Positions 1-7,555 of a stretch of 32,682 nt of DNA are shown piece after piece. The notes under the pieces are model-generated. The model was not told where the DNA came from. It saw nothing but the letters and a program-made list of their open reading frames with translations, and ran no database searches. Each line of letters opens with the position of its first letter. The stretch's first letter is position 1. The position numbers and the translations under genes were made by a program. The DNA is from Nitrosospira sp. (lineage in GTDB: Bacteria > Pseudomonadota > Gammaproteobacteria > Burkholderiales > Nitrosomonadaceae), in the NCBI GenBank assembly GCA_003230615.1, contig QIFK01000185.1, positions 1 to 32,682 on the forward strand. The letters are read 5' to 3'.

Positions 1-1
1 A

Positions 2-409
2 ACTGGAATTTATAGTTCATGGCGAGATATGATTCGAAGATGTACTAGTCCTAATCTTAAAAATTATAAATATTATGGAGATAGGGGTATTGTTGTTTGC
101 AAAAGATGGATGGAATTTTCTAATTTCCTCAAAGACATGGAGAACGAATGGAGACCTGAACTTACCATTGAAAGAAAAGACAATAACAAAGGGTATTTCC
201 CTAGAAATTGTCGATGGGCAACAAAAAAGCAACAAGCCAGAAATAGACGAAATAATCACCTAGAAACATTTAATGGTAAAACTCAATGTTTAGCAGAGTG
301 GTCAGAAGAAGTTGGAATTCCTGCAAGAATTATTCAGCAACGGATAAGTCGTGGTTGGATGCCAGAAAAAACACTAACAACACCAGTCCGTAAGAAAAGG
401 AAAAAATAA
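2..409 (+). CDS. HNH/homing-type endonuclease, N-terminus outside window
   Basis: The reading frame is open from base 2, and the nine codons before the first ATG (base 29) read TGIYSSWRD. They continue directly into MIRRCTSPNLKNYKYYGDRG, the expected N-terminal block of this family, so ATG 29 is not the true start and the gene begins upstream. The family pattern is YGDRGIVVCKRW, then the core TIERKDNNKGYFPRNCRWAT and QQARNRRNN. This is the phage HNH-like nuclease fold usually annotated as HNH or AP2-associated homing endonuclease. The C-terminal part (NGKTQCLAEWSEEVGIP, RISRGW) is the usual small helical DNA-binding segment, followed by a lysine/arginine-rich end. Such genes are mobile and often sit between other phage genes. 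The stop TAA shares one base with the ATG of the next gene. Confidence 0.8.
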   Translation, partial: TGIYSSWRDMIRRCTSPNLKNYKYYGDRGIVVCKRWMEFSNFLKDMENEWRPELTIERKDNNKGYFPRNCRWATKKQQARNRRNNHLETFNGKTQCLAEWSEEVGIPARIIQQRISRGWMPEKTLTTPVRKKRKK

Positions 410-1425
410 TGGCAGCACCTCTTTCTGGAATACTAAGAAGTATCAACAGAAACAAAAATCGTCCTTTGAATATACTGATGGCCAACAATCACGAGGGCTA
501 CAGTGCAACCCTAGCAAAGACTGGTCATAACTTTTATGTTTTACAACATGCTAAATTTCATAAATGGAGCAACAAAGAAAGGTCTATTCCTTCTAACTTC
601 TTCTTTTTGGAAGGGAATGAAATTGCGCAACAATTAAAAACAGACATAGCATTTGATCTAGTTTTAACTCAAAACAGAATTGATCATTATCCGATTTTTA
701 TTCAACTAGCTAAACAGCTTAACTGCCCATTATTACAAATGGAACACACATTGCCATGGCCGGATTGGAACGACTCGACAACCGAGCGCATAGGACATCT
801 CGAATGTGATCACAACATCTTTGTTGCCGACTTTTCTGTTGGAGCATGGTTCCACGATTCCAAAGACCCAAATGTACAGATTATTCACCACGGCATGGAT
901 ACTGACTATTGGGATGGCTGGGTCGGCGGTGATGGGAAGATAATGACTGCTGTTTGGGATTACATAAAAAGAGATCGAATATGCGGCTTCTCTATATGGA
1001 AAGAGGTTACCAAAGAATTACAGGTCAATCCTTGGGGTGAAACACCCGGCCTATCAAAAATGGCCGACAGCACAGATCATCTTAGAGAACTGTATAGTAA
1101 TGCCTCCGTATTTCTAAACACCACCCTTTGGTCGTCTTGCCCATTCTCTCTACTAGAAGCAATGTCTGTAGGCTGTCCGATAGTGACAACAGCAACTACA
1201 TCCATACCAGAGTTTATAAAGAATGGAGTAAATGGGTTTATCACTAATGATCCAATAGAAATGAAGAAACATCTCGTAGAACTAATCGAAGATAAAGATA
1301 TGGCACTTGAGATTGGTGCTGCTGGAAGAGAAACTGTTCTGAAGCAGTTCGGACAAAAACAATTTATAGACGCATGGAATGAGGCATTTAGAAAAGTTTC
1401 TGAATGTCCAACTGGTAGATATTGA
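409..1425 (+). CDS. Glycosyltransferase, GT-B fold (GT4-like)
   Basis: A 338-residue protein resembling family 4 glycosyltransferases, which move a sugar from a nucleotide-sugar to an acceptor. Visible marks are the HGMDT segment (about 161-165, the usual start of the C-terminal Rossmann half), LYSNASVFLNTTLW, and the donor-site block SLLEAMSVGCPIVTT followed by IPEFIKNGVNGF. In the classical EX7E motif the second Glu is present (E250 in LLEAM), but the residue eight positions earlier is Ser, so the first Glu is missing. It starts the sugar-modification cluster and overlaps the upstream stop by one base (TAATG). A role in glycosylating phage DNA, virion proteins or host surface sugars is possible; the sequence does not say which. 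Confidence 0.75.
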   Translation: MAAPLSGILRSINRNKNRPLNILMANNHEGYSATLAKTGHNFYVLQHAKFHKWSNKERSIPSNFFFLEGNEIAQQLKTDIAFDLVLTQNRIDHYPIFIQLAKQLNCPLLQMEHTLPWPDWNDSTTERIGHLECDHNIFVADFSVGAWFHDSKDPNVQIIHHGMDTDYWDGWVGGDGKIMTAVWDYIKRDRICGFSIWKEVTKELQVNPWGETPGLSKMADSTDHLRELYSNASVFLNTTLWSSCPFSLLEAMSVGCPIVTTATTSIPEFIKNGVNGFITNDPIEMKKHLVELIEDKDMALEIGAAGRETVLKQFGQKQFIDAWNEAFRKVSECPTGRY

Positions 1426-1444
1426 TGAAATGGAGAAAATCAAT

Positions 1445-1915
1445 ATGAAATTGAACCTTGGTTGTGGACATGACATCCGTACTGGATATATCAATATTGA
1501 CAAAATACCACAAGGACAAGCATCGCCAGATATATACAGGCAGGGAGATATTCAGTCATTGGATTGGCTAGTTGAAGACGGTACTGTAGAAGAGATAATT
1601 GTTATTGATAGTTTAGAATACTTGCCAACAGCAGTGATTAAGATGGCTTTGATTAACTGGGCTAAAAAATTATCTGATGGAGGAACACTTAAACTTCTAG
1701 TGCCCGATTGTCATGCTATATCCAAAGCCTTTGCGATTGGTCAATTCAATCTTCAACAATATTCAAACATGATTCTTGGTACTCAAGAAGGGAACGACAA
1801 CAGACTGGCTGTTATAGACGCCACTACCCTTTTTGATATACTACAGGAATTAGGATTGACTATTCATCTTAAGAGATATGAAGGTGTTGCAATTTATGTA
1901 GAGGCAATAAAATGA
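1445..1915 (+). CDS. Small SAM-dependent methyltransferase-like protein
   Basis: The N-terminus MKLNLGCGHDIRTGYINID is a clear class I methyltransferase motif I (LNLGCG) with the following acidic strand. ALINWAKKLSDGGTLKLLVPD matches the usual block after motif III in type 11-like methyltransferases. I chose ATG 1445 because GGAG lies nine bases upstream; ATG 1430 in the same frame lacks a good site. At 156 residues the protein is short for a complete enzyme and the C-terminal substrate domain is minimal. It lies between glycosyltransferase-type genes, so it may methylate a sugar, or be a degenerate SAM-fold partner. The last four bases overlap the next gene (ATGA). Confidence 0.7.
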   Translation: MKLNLGCGHDIRTGYINIDKIPQGQASPDIYRQGDIQSLDWLVEDGTVEEIIVIDSLEYLPTAVIKMALINWAKKLSDGGTLKLLVPDCHAISKAFAIGQFNLQQYSNMILGTQEGNDNRLAVIDATTLFDILQELGLTIHLKRYEGVAIYVEAIK

Positions 1916-2676
1916 TAACAACAGGTTGTGAGGGGTGTTGTTTTTTGAAGAAAGACAACCAAGATAAGGCGTGTGTCCTGAATCAGATGTGCGCATCAAA
2001 AGATGGACAAGCATTTACTCCTGGATATTGTCGAATGTGTCGCAGCAATGCGTGGGCCAAGAAGCAGAAAGATTTATCAGTAAAGACTCTCTATGGCCAA
2101 GTTATGGAAGAGCGAGCTATTAAAATGGACTTATTGGTATTCTTTGATGAAGCATTCAATACTTTAGCCCATCTAGAACGGACACTAAACACTGATTGGC
2201 ATAACAATTGTGTGCAAAAAATCATTATACTAGATGTTACCGGATTTGGAAATCGGCAAAATTTAGCCCTACAATATCTCAACAGCAAAAAACACACAGT
2301 ACCAATCACAGTAGACAGTAGTGTGGAGCACGAGTCTGTTAGCCAACGAGGTGACTCAATCAAAAGACTTTCTAATAAGGTGACAGCACCATTCTTTTTT
2401 GCAATACCCGCTGGTACAATATTGAATAATTTCGATATATTTGCCAGAATGATCCAATATGTTCCGAGCAGGGTTATTCACTGGTCGGTTCCTTTTACGG
2501 TAGGAAGTACGGCTATTATTCCAACAGAATTCAATTATGGACTTTTTATTACGGCACCATATAAATCACTCATGAAATATCCTGAAGTCGAATCATTTAC
2601 AAAACAGTTAAAGAAAGAGGAACTTGAAACTGAGATGGGGCTTTCCTGGTTGTGTGCTGATGTGTGGTTATCATGA
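1912..2676 (+). CDS. Cys-rich protein in glycosyltransferase cluster, function unknown
   Basis: A 254-residue protein I cannot assign firmly. The first 45 residues carry seven cysteines (CEGCC, then Cys 21, 27, 40 and 43, the last two in CRMC), suggesting one or two bound metal ions. The rest looks like an alpha/beta domain: MDLLVFFDEAFNTL, IIILDVTGFG, a region resembling a donor-binding strand-loop, and a Trp-rich C-terminus. This layout and the location between a methyltransferase and a family 2 glycosyltransferase suggest a divergent glycosyltransferase-like protein, but no DxD motif is evident. It overlaps both neighbours by four bases (ATGA), so translation is probably coupled. Confidence 0.6.
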   Translation: MITTGCEGCCFLKKDNQDKACVLNQMCASKDGQAFTPGYCRMCRSNAWAKKQKDLSVKTLYGQVMEERAIKMDLLVFFDEAFNTLAHLERTLNTDWHNNCVQKIIILDVTGFGNRQNLALQYLNSKKHTVPITVDSSVEHESVSQRGDSIKRLSNKVTAPFFFAIPAGTILNNFDIFARMIQYVPSRVIHWSVPFTVGSTAIIPTEFNYGLFITAPYKSLMKYPEVESFTKQLKKEELETEMGLSWLCADVWLS

Positions 2677-3443
2677 TAAAAGATAACGAAAATGTAACCA
2701 TTATTATAGCTACTCATAACAACTCAACAACCATTAAGCGAGCAGTTGAATCTGTAACAAAAGGTGTTCGTCCAGCAAATCAAGTTATAATCGGAGATAA
2801 CGATTCACAAGATGGTACATATGATATCCTTTGCGAAATGCTTGGTGCAAAATCCGTGACAATAGATGACAAAACTGGATTGCCGCCACAGTTTGAAGGT
2901 CAAATTGATGGAATACCAGTAAAGATTTTCAGGAAACGACTAAGCACTATAGGCAACACATTAAACATAGCTATGCAAATGAAATGGCAAGGTGTAACCA
3001 TATTCGGTTTCATGGACCCAACTAGTTGGTATGCTCCAGACAAAATATCGCAAGCGATAAGAGTTTTCAATGGTCACCAATCTATAGCATGTGTAGTTAG
3101 TGATTTCTATAATCACCATTCAGACGGCAGGACAGAAAGAGTCTTCAGATGTTCTTTTGACATGCAACAATTCTTAGCACATTTTCCGTATGACCGTAAT
3201 TTTTTGATTAGACAACAAGTATTTCCAAAGTTGAAAAGAGGTTTTGATGATCAAATGTCTGTCAGGGAGGATTACGACCTAATACTGAGAGTATCTGAGA
3301 TAGGATTGATTTATCACATACCGGTACCACTGCATCATAACACCATTTCTAGTATTGATGAAGATGATAGGCAGTCTATAACACAATGCGAAAATAGTGC
3401 TAGACAAATGGCAGCGAAAAGAAGGGGTCAACCAAGTGTCTAA
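2673..3443 (+). CDS. Family 2 glycosyltransferase (GT-A fold)
   Basis: Recognised as GT2 from the N-terminal strand VTIIIATHNNSTTIKRAVES, the nucleotide-binding GDNDSQDGT segment (residues 41-49, equivalent to the common DDGSTDGT), FMDPTSWYAPDKI in the middle, and the C-terminal REDYDLILRV, the ED/DYxLxLR motif that normally holds the catalytic base. The order and spacing fit the family at 256 residues. ATG 2673 was chosen over GTG 2664 because it overlaps the upstream stop as ATGA, the junction style of this operon. The protein should be cytosolic. The acceptor is unknown. It overlaps the next gene by eight bases. Confidence 0.82.
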   Translation: MIKDNENVTIIIATHNNSTTIKRAVESVTKGVRPANQVIIGDNDSQDGTYDILCEMLGAKSVTIDDKTGLPPQFEGQIDGIPVKIFRKRLSTIGNTLNIAMQMKWQGVTIFGFMDPTSWYAPDKISQAIRVFNGHQSIACVVSDFYNHHSDGRTERVFRCSFDMQQFLAHFPYDRNFLIRQQVFPKLKRGFDDQMSVREDYDLILRVSEIGLIYHIPVPLHHNTISSIDEDDRQSITQCENSARQMAAKRRGQPSV

Positions 3444-4053
3444 AAAAAACAAAAATACCAGACACAAAGATGCTTTCCGTAGAAAAGAAAATGCCACTGC
3501 CGAAATGGACAAGCTTGGACTGAAACTAGACGACGACATAGCTTTGGTTGGCTTTGTTTTCAAATATCTAGCTGTTTCTCATCTGACATACTTGGGACTT
3601 TCATCTATCAACCAACTATGTAAGAAATATGTCGGTATAGATATCTGTGTATTCTCTCAGCATATAGTCCAACCATGTATACCACTGCTTTGTCCTGTGT
3701 TTGGTATGTCTGATTTAATCAGATGGAATAATCATCCACTAATAACAACTAGCATAGGCACTACAATAGCTGCATTGTCTAGTAATGCACCTATAGTCTA
3801 TCATTATGCTTTCGACCCAGAATTTATAGACAAGCATCACATAGAACCTGCTGATTTATTTCCAGCATTCTGTGATCCACGAGTACGGGTTATAGTGAGA
3901 CATGAATCTCACAAAGAATTGATTGAAGAGGAATTCGGTATTAAAACCAATGATTTAATTGTGCCAGATTGTGATGCAGAATTGTTGGTTAAATTAGTGT
4001 TAAAGGAGATGAAAAATGACGACAAAGACAAAGCCGCCGACAAAAATGGGTAA
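3436..4053 (+). CDS. Hypothetical protein of the glycosyltransferase cluster
   Basis: The start is taken as GTG 3436 because AAGGGG lies eight bases before it and it overlaps the end of the GT2 gene; no in-frame ATG is suitable. The protein (205 residues) has a basic N-terminus (SKKNKNTRHK), then an alpha/beta-looking body with VFSQHIVQPCIPLLCPVFGM, TSIGTTIAALSSNAPIVYHY and FGIKTNDLIVPDCDAELLVK. The second of these resembles the donor-side half of a GT-B enzyme (a target sugar-binding loop followed by a conserved acidic stretch), but no diagnostic motif is present. Its position suggests an accessory of sugar transfer. The end overlaps the following gene by 38 bases. Confidence 0.55.
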   Translation: MSKKNKNTRHKDAFRRKENATAEMDKLGLKLDDDIALVGFVFKYLAVSHLTYLGLSSINQLCKKYVGIDICVFSQHIVQPCIPLLCPVFGMSDLIRWNNHPLITTSIGTTIAALSSNAPIVYHYAFDPEFIDKHHIEPADLFPAFCDPRVRVIVRHESHKELIEEEFGIKTNDLIVPDCDAELLVKLVLKEMKNDDKDKAADKNG

Positions 4054-4924
4054 ACCTGAACTAAAGGAAGCGCTGCTTGCGCTAGGTTACAAAGAAGAAC
4101 AACTTACCGACGATCAAGGAAAGGGTCTAAAACGACCTGCGTTGCTTGATAAACTCAATGCACACAAACAGGTAGAAGAAGGTCTTATGATTATTGTTGA
4201 CGAACATGAAGATGATGATGTTGGCATAGCAGTTGTGCAAGACGAACAAGGTGAGCAGGAAAACTCAGAAGAAGTTCTACCAGAAGAACTTGATCCTCCA
4301 ACACCAAACGATCCAGGATGGACACAGTATGTGCTTGGGAAATTCCTAGAAGACGAGGTGGATGGCAAGAATCCTCGTGTAGAAGGATTGCGACGGGTGG
4401 CTGGGGAACTCGTTGGAGAACTTATGGAAGAAGGGTGTGACCTAATAGCAGCCCCGACTGAGGAAAACCGATTCAGAGCATGTGCAAAAGCGTGGGGAGT
4501 ATTCCTAACTCCAGATGGACATACGAAGCGATTTGAGGCACTAGCAGATGCCCACAGTGAGAACTGCTTTGAAGACTACGCTACATATCTAGTCGCTATG
4601 GCAGACACAAGGGCAAAAGGTCGAATGTATCGCAATGCTTTGTGTTTGAGGCGTGTTGTCTCTGCCGAGGAAGTCAGCAAGACTATGGGTGCCGCCATTG
4701 ACGTACAGAAGGGTGGTGCCATTCACACTAGCCAAATCAGCATGATCAGAATGATATCGGACCGCAACGATTTCGATATAGGCGAAGTGCTTAATAATTT
4801 GGGTATTAAATATGAACTCAATGAATCAACTGGGGATGTCAACTTACAGTCGTTGACTTACGAAGACGCTCTCGCTGCCGCCAAGAGTATGCGAGAAATT
4901 AAAGAAGCTAAGGAGACAAAGTAA
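4016..4924 (+). CDS. Putative single-strand DNA annealing protein
   Basis: ATG 4016 follows a strong GGAG with seven-base spacing. Residues about 12-50 (KPELKEALLALGYKEEQL...ALLDKLNAH) look SAP-like, and an acidic linker follows. The core from about residue 100 contains NPRVEGLRRVAGELVGEL, FRACAKAWGVFLTPDG, a DAH segment and ADTRAKGRMYRNALCLRRV. The TRAKGRMYRNAL element resembles the (T/A)xRAxxRALR helix of Rad52/RecT/Erf-type annealing proteins, which pair complementary single strands during phage recombination. The neighbour immediately downstream looks like an ssDNA-binding protein, the usual partner. The function is inferred from pattern and context; a structure comparison would be decisive. 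Confidence 0.55.
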   Translation: MTTKTKPPTKMGKPELKEALLALGYKEEQLTDDQGKGLKRPALLDKLNAHKQVEEGLMIIVDEHEDDDVGIAVVQDEQGEQENSEEVLPEELDPPTPNDPGWTQYVLGKFLEDEVDGKNPRVEGLRRVAGELVGELMEEGCDLIAAPTEENRFRACAKAWGVFLTPDGHTKRFEALADAHSENCFEDYATYLVAMADTRAKGRMYRNALCLRRVVSAEEVSKTMGAAIDVQKGGAIHTSQISMIRMISDRNDFDIGEVLNNLGIKYELNESTGDVNLQSLTYEDALAAAKSMREIKEAKETK

Positions 4925-5403
4925 TGGGAGACGAAAAAAAGTTTAGTAAGGGCTTTGTCTTGTACAAGGCAAGGGTGGATGGGAACGGCGCTGCTTCACA
5001 GTGGAATTTAGGATCAGACAAAGAATGTGTCTTCCTAGAAATGGCAAACCAAAAAGGCAAGGATGATAGCGGCAACGCTAGGTTTGACTGGGATAACAAG
5101 ATTCGTTTCAAACTTGGAGACGCAGATATCGGAGAGATTCTTTCAGTACTTGTTGGACTCCAGTCTGCTGTTGGCCCATTCGATTCAGCTAGTAAGAAAC
5201 ACAAGGGTCTATTCCATTCAAACCAGAACGGAAATGCTATCTTGTATTTCGGGAAGGATGATAACGGAAGGTTCAGAATTTATCTAAGTGTAAAACGTGG
5301 AGATACGAAGACAGTTGTGCAACACACACTCAGCAAGGGCGAAGCGTGTTTCCTTAGTACACTATTGCGTCGTGCTATAGAAGTGATGTACTTATGGGAT
5401 TAA
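4924..5403 (+). CDS. Putative single-stranded DNA-binding protein (PC4/whirly-like)
   Basis: A 159-residue protein starting at an ATG that shares one base with the upstream stop and has AAGGAG eight bases before it. It reads as two beta-sheet blocks: GFVLYKARVDGNGAASQWNL, VFLEMANQKG, FDWDNKIRFKLGDADIGEIL, then LFHSNQNGNAILYFGKD, RFRIYLSVKRGD and a C-terminal helix (KGEACFLSTLLRRAIEVMYL). A short sheet followed by an 'F/W-x-I-x-F-x-L' strand and a long helix is how PC4/whirly-type nucleic-acid binders are built. Its coupling to the putative annealing protein supports ssDNA binding in recombination or replication. The assignment is an inference. Its TAA overlaps the stop of the convergent gene within one TTAA. 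Confidence 0.5.
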   Translation: MGDEKKFSKGFVLYKARVDGNGAASQWNLGSDKECVFLEMANQKGKDDSGNARFDWDNKIRFKLGDADIGEILSVLVGLQSAVGPFDSASKKHKGLFHSNQNGNAILYFGKDDNGRFRIYLSVKRGDTKTVVQHTLSKGEACFLSTLLRRAIEVMYLWD

Positions 5404-5756
5404 CCTGAATTGCTTTTGACTTTTAGGTCAACCTCCATACGTTCCATCAGGGCTTTCAAAACAGATACATCAGTTCGTAAGTCTCCAACAGTATTTGTTA
5501 AATTAGCAATGCTTATCTGCAACTGAGTCATCTGGCCAGCTATAATTTCAGCGAAGCGATCCAACTCTTTTTGGGTCGCTTTTTCATGTGCTTCGTCAGC
5601 TATCACCATGGCAGCTATCTCAGTCGTATGTCTCACTAGTGTGTCACTAAGTCGTTGCTTCTCTACACCCATAGAGAATGCTGTACCAGCTATACCTCCG
5701 ATAATTCCAACAATCAAGCCGACAAAACCATATAATGTGTGTTGTTTTTTTGTCAT
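5400..5756 (-). CDS. Small membrane-anchored coiled-coil protein
   Basis: A 118-residue protein with a short basic N-terminus (MTKKQH), one transmembrane helix at about residues 8-29 (LYGFVGLIVGIIGGIAGTAF) and a long polar helix with heptad-like spacing to the C-terminus (QLQISIANLTNTVGDLRTDV, VLKALMERMEVDL). This resembles phage membrane proteins with an attached coiled coil, such as some holin-related or i-spanin-like proteins, but no lysis gene is adjacent, so the role stays unknown. AGGGGGATAAG precedes the ATG, one base after the stop of the nuclease gene. The gene meets the + strand operon tail to tail with overlapping stops. Confidence 0.6.
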   Translation of the reverse strand: MTKKQHTLYGFVGLIVGIIGGIAGTAFSMGVEKQRLSDTLVRHTTEIAAMVIADEAHEKATQKELDRFAEIIAGQMTQLQISIANLTNTVGDLRTDVSVLKALMERMEVDLKVKSNSG

Positions 5757-5757
5757 C

Positions 5758-6075
5758 TTATCCCCCTAGCTCTATCTGTTCTAATATGTCTCTTTGCCAA
5801 TGATCTCGGGTTATAATTAAAAAGTTCAATCCGTGTTTCTCATAGAAAGCTTCTTTCCTCTTAAGTTTATCATCTGAACGAACTTCCATCAAGCCATCAT
5901 ACTCAATCCACAAGTCGTAATCAGGTAGATAAAAATCCGATATACTACGACTTGGTTTTGGAAGATGTTTGTGTGGTTCATACTCGATGTCGTTCATCAG
6001 AAGCCAATCAGCAACATTTGCTTCAGACTTAGAATCGTAAGTTTCGCCGTCCAGTCCTATTTCTTTTCGCCACAT
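5758..6075 (-). CDS. PD-(D/E)XK-type endonuclease (Vsr/DUF559-like)
   Basis: A 105-residue single-domain nuclease. Seen in order: YDSKSEANVADWLL with E18 (the helix Glu of motif I), ISDFYLPDYDLWIEYDG with D47, E58 and D60-G61 (the acidic metal-binding core, with Asp in the place often taken by Lys), then KRKEAFYEKHGLNFLIITRD, a helix and strand typical of restriction-like and very-short-patch endonucleases. Phage proteins of this kind act as junction-processing, repair or host-DNA-degrading nucleases; which one cannot be told. AAGGTG lies four bases before the ATG. It lies downstream of the terminator of the tail operon, so it may depend on readthrough or a separate promoter. Confidence 0.7.
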   Translation of the reverse strand: MWRKEIGLDGETYDSKSEANVADWLLMNDIEYEPHKHLPKPSRSISDFYLPDYDLWIEYDGLMEVRSDDKLKRKEAFYEKHGLNFLIITRDHWQRDILEQIELGG

Positions 6076-6088
6076 AAATCACCTTAAA

Positions 6089-6133
6089 AGAAAAAAAGGG
6101 AGCTATGATCGTCGGGACAATCAACACTCCCTT
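6089..6133 (-). terminator. Intrinsic terminator of the tail operon
   Basis: On the - strand AAGGGAG (6133-6127) pairs with CTCCCTT (6102-6096). An inner stem, TGATTGTC with GACGATCA around a two-base loop, extends the hairpin, and a run of seven T follows. It lies 22 bases after the stop of the last virion gene (6155). Confidence 0.85.
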
Positions 6134-6154
6134 AGTATTCATGTAAGAAATCGT

Positions 6155-6796
6155 TTACAAGTATTCGAGTTGCACGTACAAACCGAAGGCTTCCTTTGAA
6201 CCAATGCTCAACGGAGTAGCAGAAATGCAAGTATACCAGTCGTGACGTACATCCTGTGAATCAGTACCAGACGGACTGAGACCACCACTAGCGGAACTGC
6301 TAAGTAGCGCCACAGTGACACCGGAACCGGACGGTGCGACCCATCCAGGATGACTCGCCGGTGCCAACGCAGTACCACTTGAGCTAACACCAGAACCGCC
6401 GTTAGCAACCTGAAGCACCTGGGTTTTTACACCAGTGGCTCCAGCATTAATGCTTGTGCGATCGAAGATGCGAAGCTCTGCGTTCTGGGTTTTAACCGCA
6501 CTATCGAATGTAAATCGTACATTCAATGTACCAGAATTGATAATAACTGCTGATGGAACGATTGCTGGAGCACCATTGATGATTACACCAGAAGTCACAG
6601 TGTCATACTTACCATTCGTAGCTGTTGGACCTGCTGGAGCACTGCCATCACTCGCACTGATAAAGGTACTATCTTGATACTGCCCGACTTGAACCGAAGT
6701 TCCGAATGATGCTCCAAAAAAGCCTAAACCAGACGCATTAAGGTCCACCCAGACTCCCGCGCCTTGTCCTGCGTAAAAGTTAATCGCTGCTGCCAT
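6155..6796 (-). CDS. Virion structural protein, paralogue A
   Basis: ATG 6796 was chosen because GGGAGGT lies seven bases upstream; the GTG nine bases earlier overlaps that site. The protein (213 residues) is rich in Gly, Ser and beta-strand patterns. It shares with the next gene a conserved frame: SGLGFFG near the N-terminus, VxVGxYxxxTF, NxKY followed by a GVI, xVRFTxxSAxxTQxAxLxxFD, and a C-terminus HDWYxxxSxTPxxxGxKxFGxxxxLEYL. That points to gene duplication of a virion protein such as a tail-tube, decoration or fibre-associated subunit. The last gene before the terminator, at high-copy operon position, is compatible with an abundant virion protein. The exact role is not visible. Confidence 0.65.
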   Translation of the reverse strand: MAAAINFYAGQGAGVWVDLNASGLGFFGASFGTSVQVGQYQDSTFISASDGSAPAGPTATNGKYDTVTSGVIINGAPAIVPSAVIINSGTLNVRFTFDSAVKTQNAELRIFDRTSINAGATGVKTQVLQVANGGSGVSSSGTALAPASHPGWVAPSGSGVTVALLSSSASGGLSPSGTDSQDVRHDWYTCISATPLSIGSKEAFGLYVQLEYL

Positions 6797-6844
6797 GTCT
6801 TTCACCTCCCTTCAATTTTTTCAAAACCGTTTTCTAACCCGTTT

Positions 6845-6855
6845 GATTATACACC
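6845..6855 (-). promoter_or_regulatory. Candidate phage promoter, GGTGTATAATC
   Basis: An intergenic TATAAT preceded by GGTG lies about 50 bases before the start at 6796. No good -35 box is seen at the usual spacing. The same GGTGTATAA core recurs before the tail operon (24111-24120) and before the gene starting at 7529, which suggests a phage-specific promoter class. Confidence 0.4.
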
Positions 6856-6893
6856 AATAACCATCAACTGTGGTTGTTGTATCACTTTATTTT

Positions 6894-7529
6894 TTACAAA
6901 TATTCTAACTCAAAGGTCGCGCCGAACTGTTTATCTCCCAATTGTGTAGGAGTACAACTCAAGGCGACATACCAGTCATGTTGAGCACTAAGCTCTTCAA
7001 AGCCAGCCTTTCGTACCCCATTCAATCCTGGAGAATTGACTACAGATATATAGTTAGAACCAGACGCACTAATGTCTGACCACACTGCATCGCTATAAAC
7101 ACTCTCTACTGTCTGAATACGACTTTGATGACGAATCTCTGCTACGAGAAATGTTAGATTACTAGCAGGTGTTGTCTTGTTTGCTAGGCCACCGGTAAAA
7201 CTACCATCAAACACATACAGCTTAGCCTGTTGAGTAAAAATTGCAGACCCGTGTGTAAATCTGATGTTGATGGTAGCCAATTCATTAGGCAAGTTCCTTA
7301 ATGCAATACCAGAACCTTCCTGGCCGTGAATAACACCAGATGCACCATTGTATTTGTTATTATTGCACTCAAAACTCTCGACAGCACCACTTGCATTTGT
7401 AACAAATGTACGTCCGTTATAGCTGCCTATAGCTACAGCCGCACTAAACCCTGTATCCCCGAAAAAGCCCAATCCAGAACTTGCAGGAACAAGGGTATCT
7501 TCACCAGCATACAATTCCAATGTTGCCAT
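6894..7529 (-). CDS. Virion structural protein, paralogue B
   Basis: A 211-residue tandem paralogue of the downstream gene. Shared landmarks are SGLGFFGDTGFSAAVAIGSY, NNKYNGASGVI, INIRFTHGSAIFTQQAKLYV and the closing AQHDWYVALSCTPTQLGDKQ with FELEYL. The middle third differs between copies, so the ends are probably the common scaffold and the centre has diverged. GGGAGG sits six bases before the ATG. No enzyme motif, signal peptide or membrane segment is visible. The location at the end of the tail block suggests a tail or capsid decoration protein; it is labelled structural by context only. Confidence 0.65.
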   Translation of the reverse strand: MATLELYAGEDTLVPASSGLGFFGDTGFSAAVAIGSYNGRTFVTNASGAVESFECNNNKYNGASGVIHGQEGSGIALRNLPNELATINIRFTHGSAIFTQQAKLYVFDGSFTGGLANKTTPASNLTFLVAEIRHQSRIQTVESVYSDAVWSDISASGSNYISVVNSPGLNGVRKAGFEELSAQHDWYVALSCTPTQLGDKQFGATFELEYL

Positions 7530-7555
7530 ATCTTTCCTCCCTTCGTTTATACACC

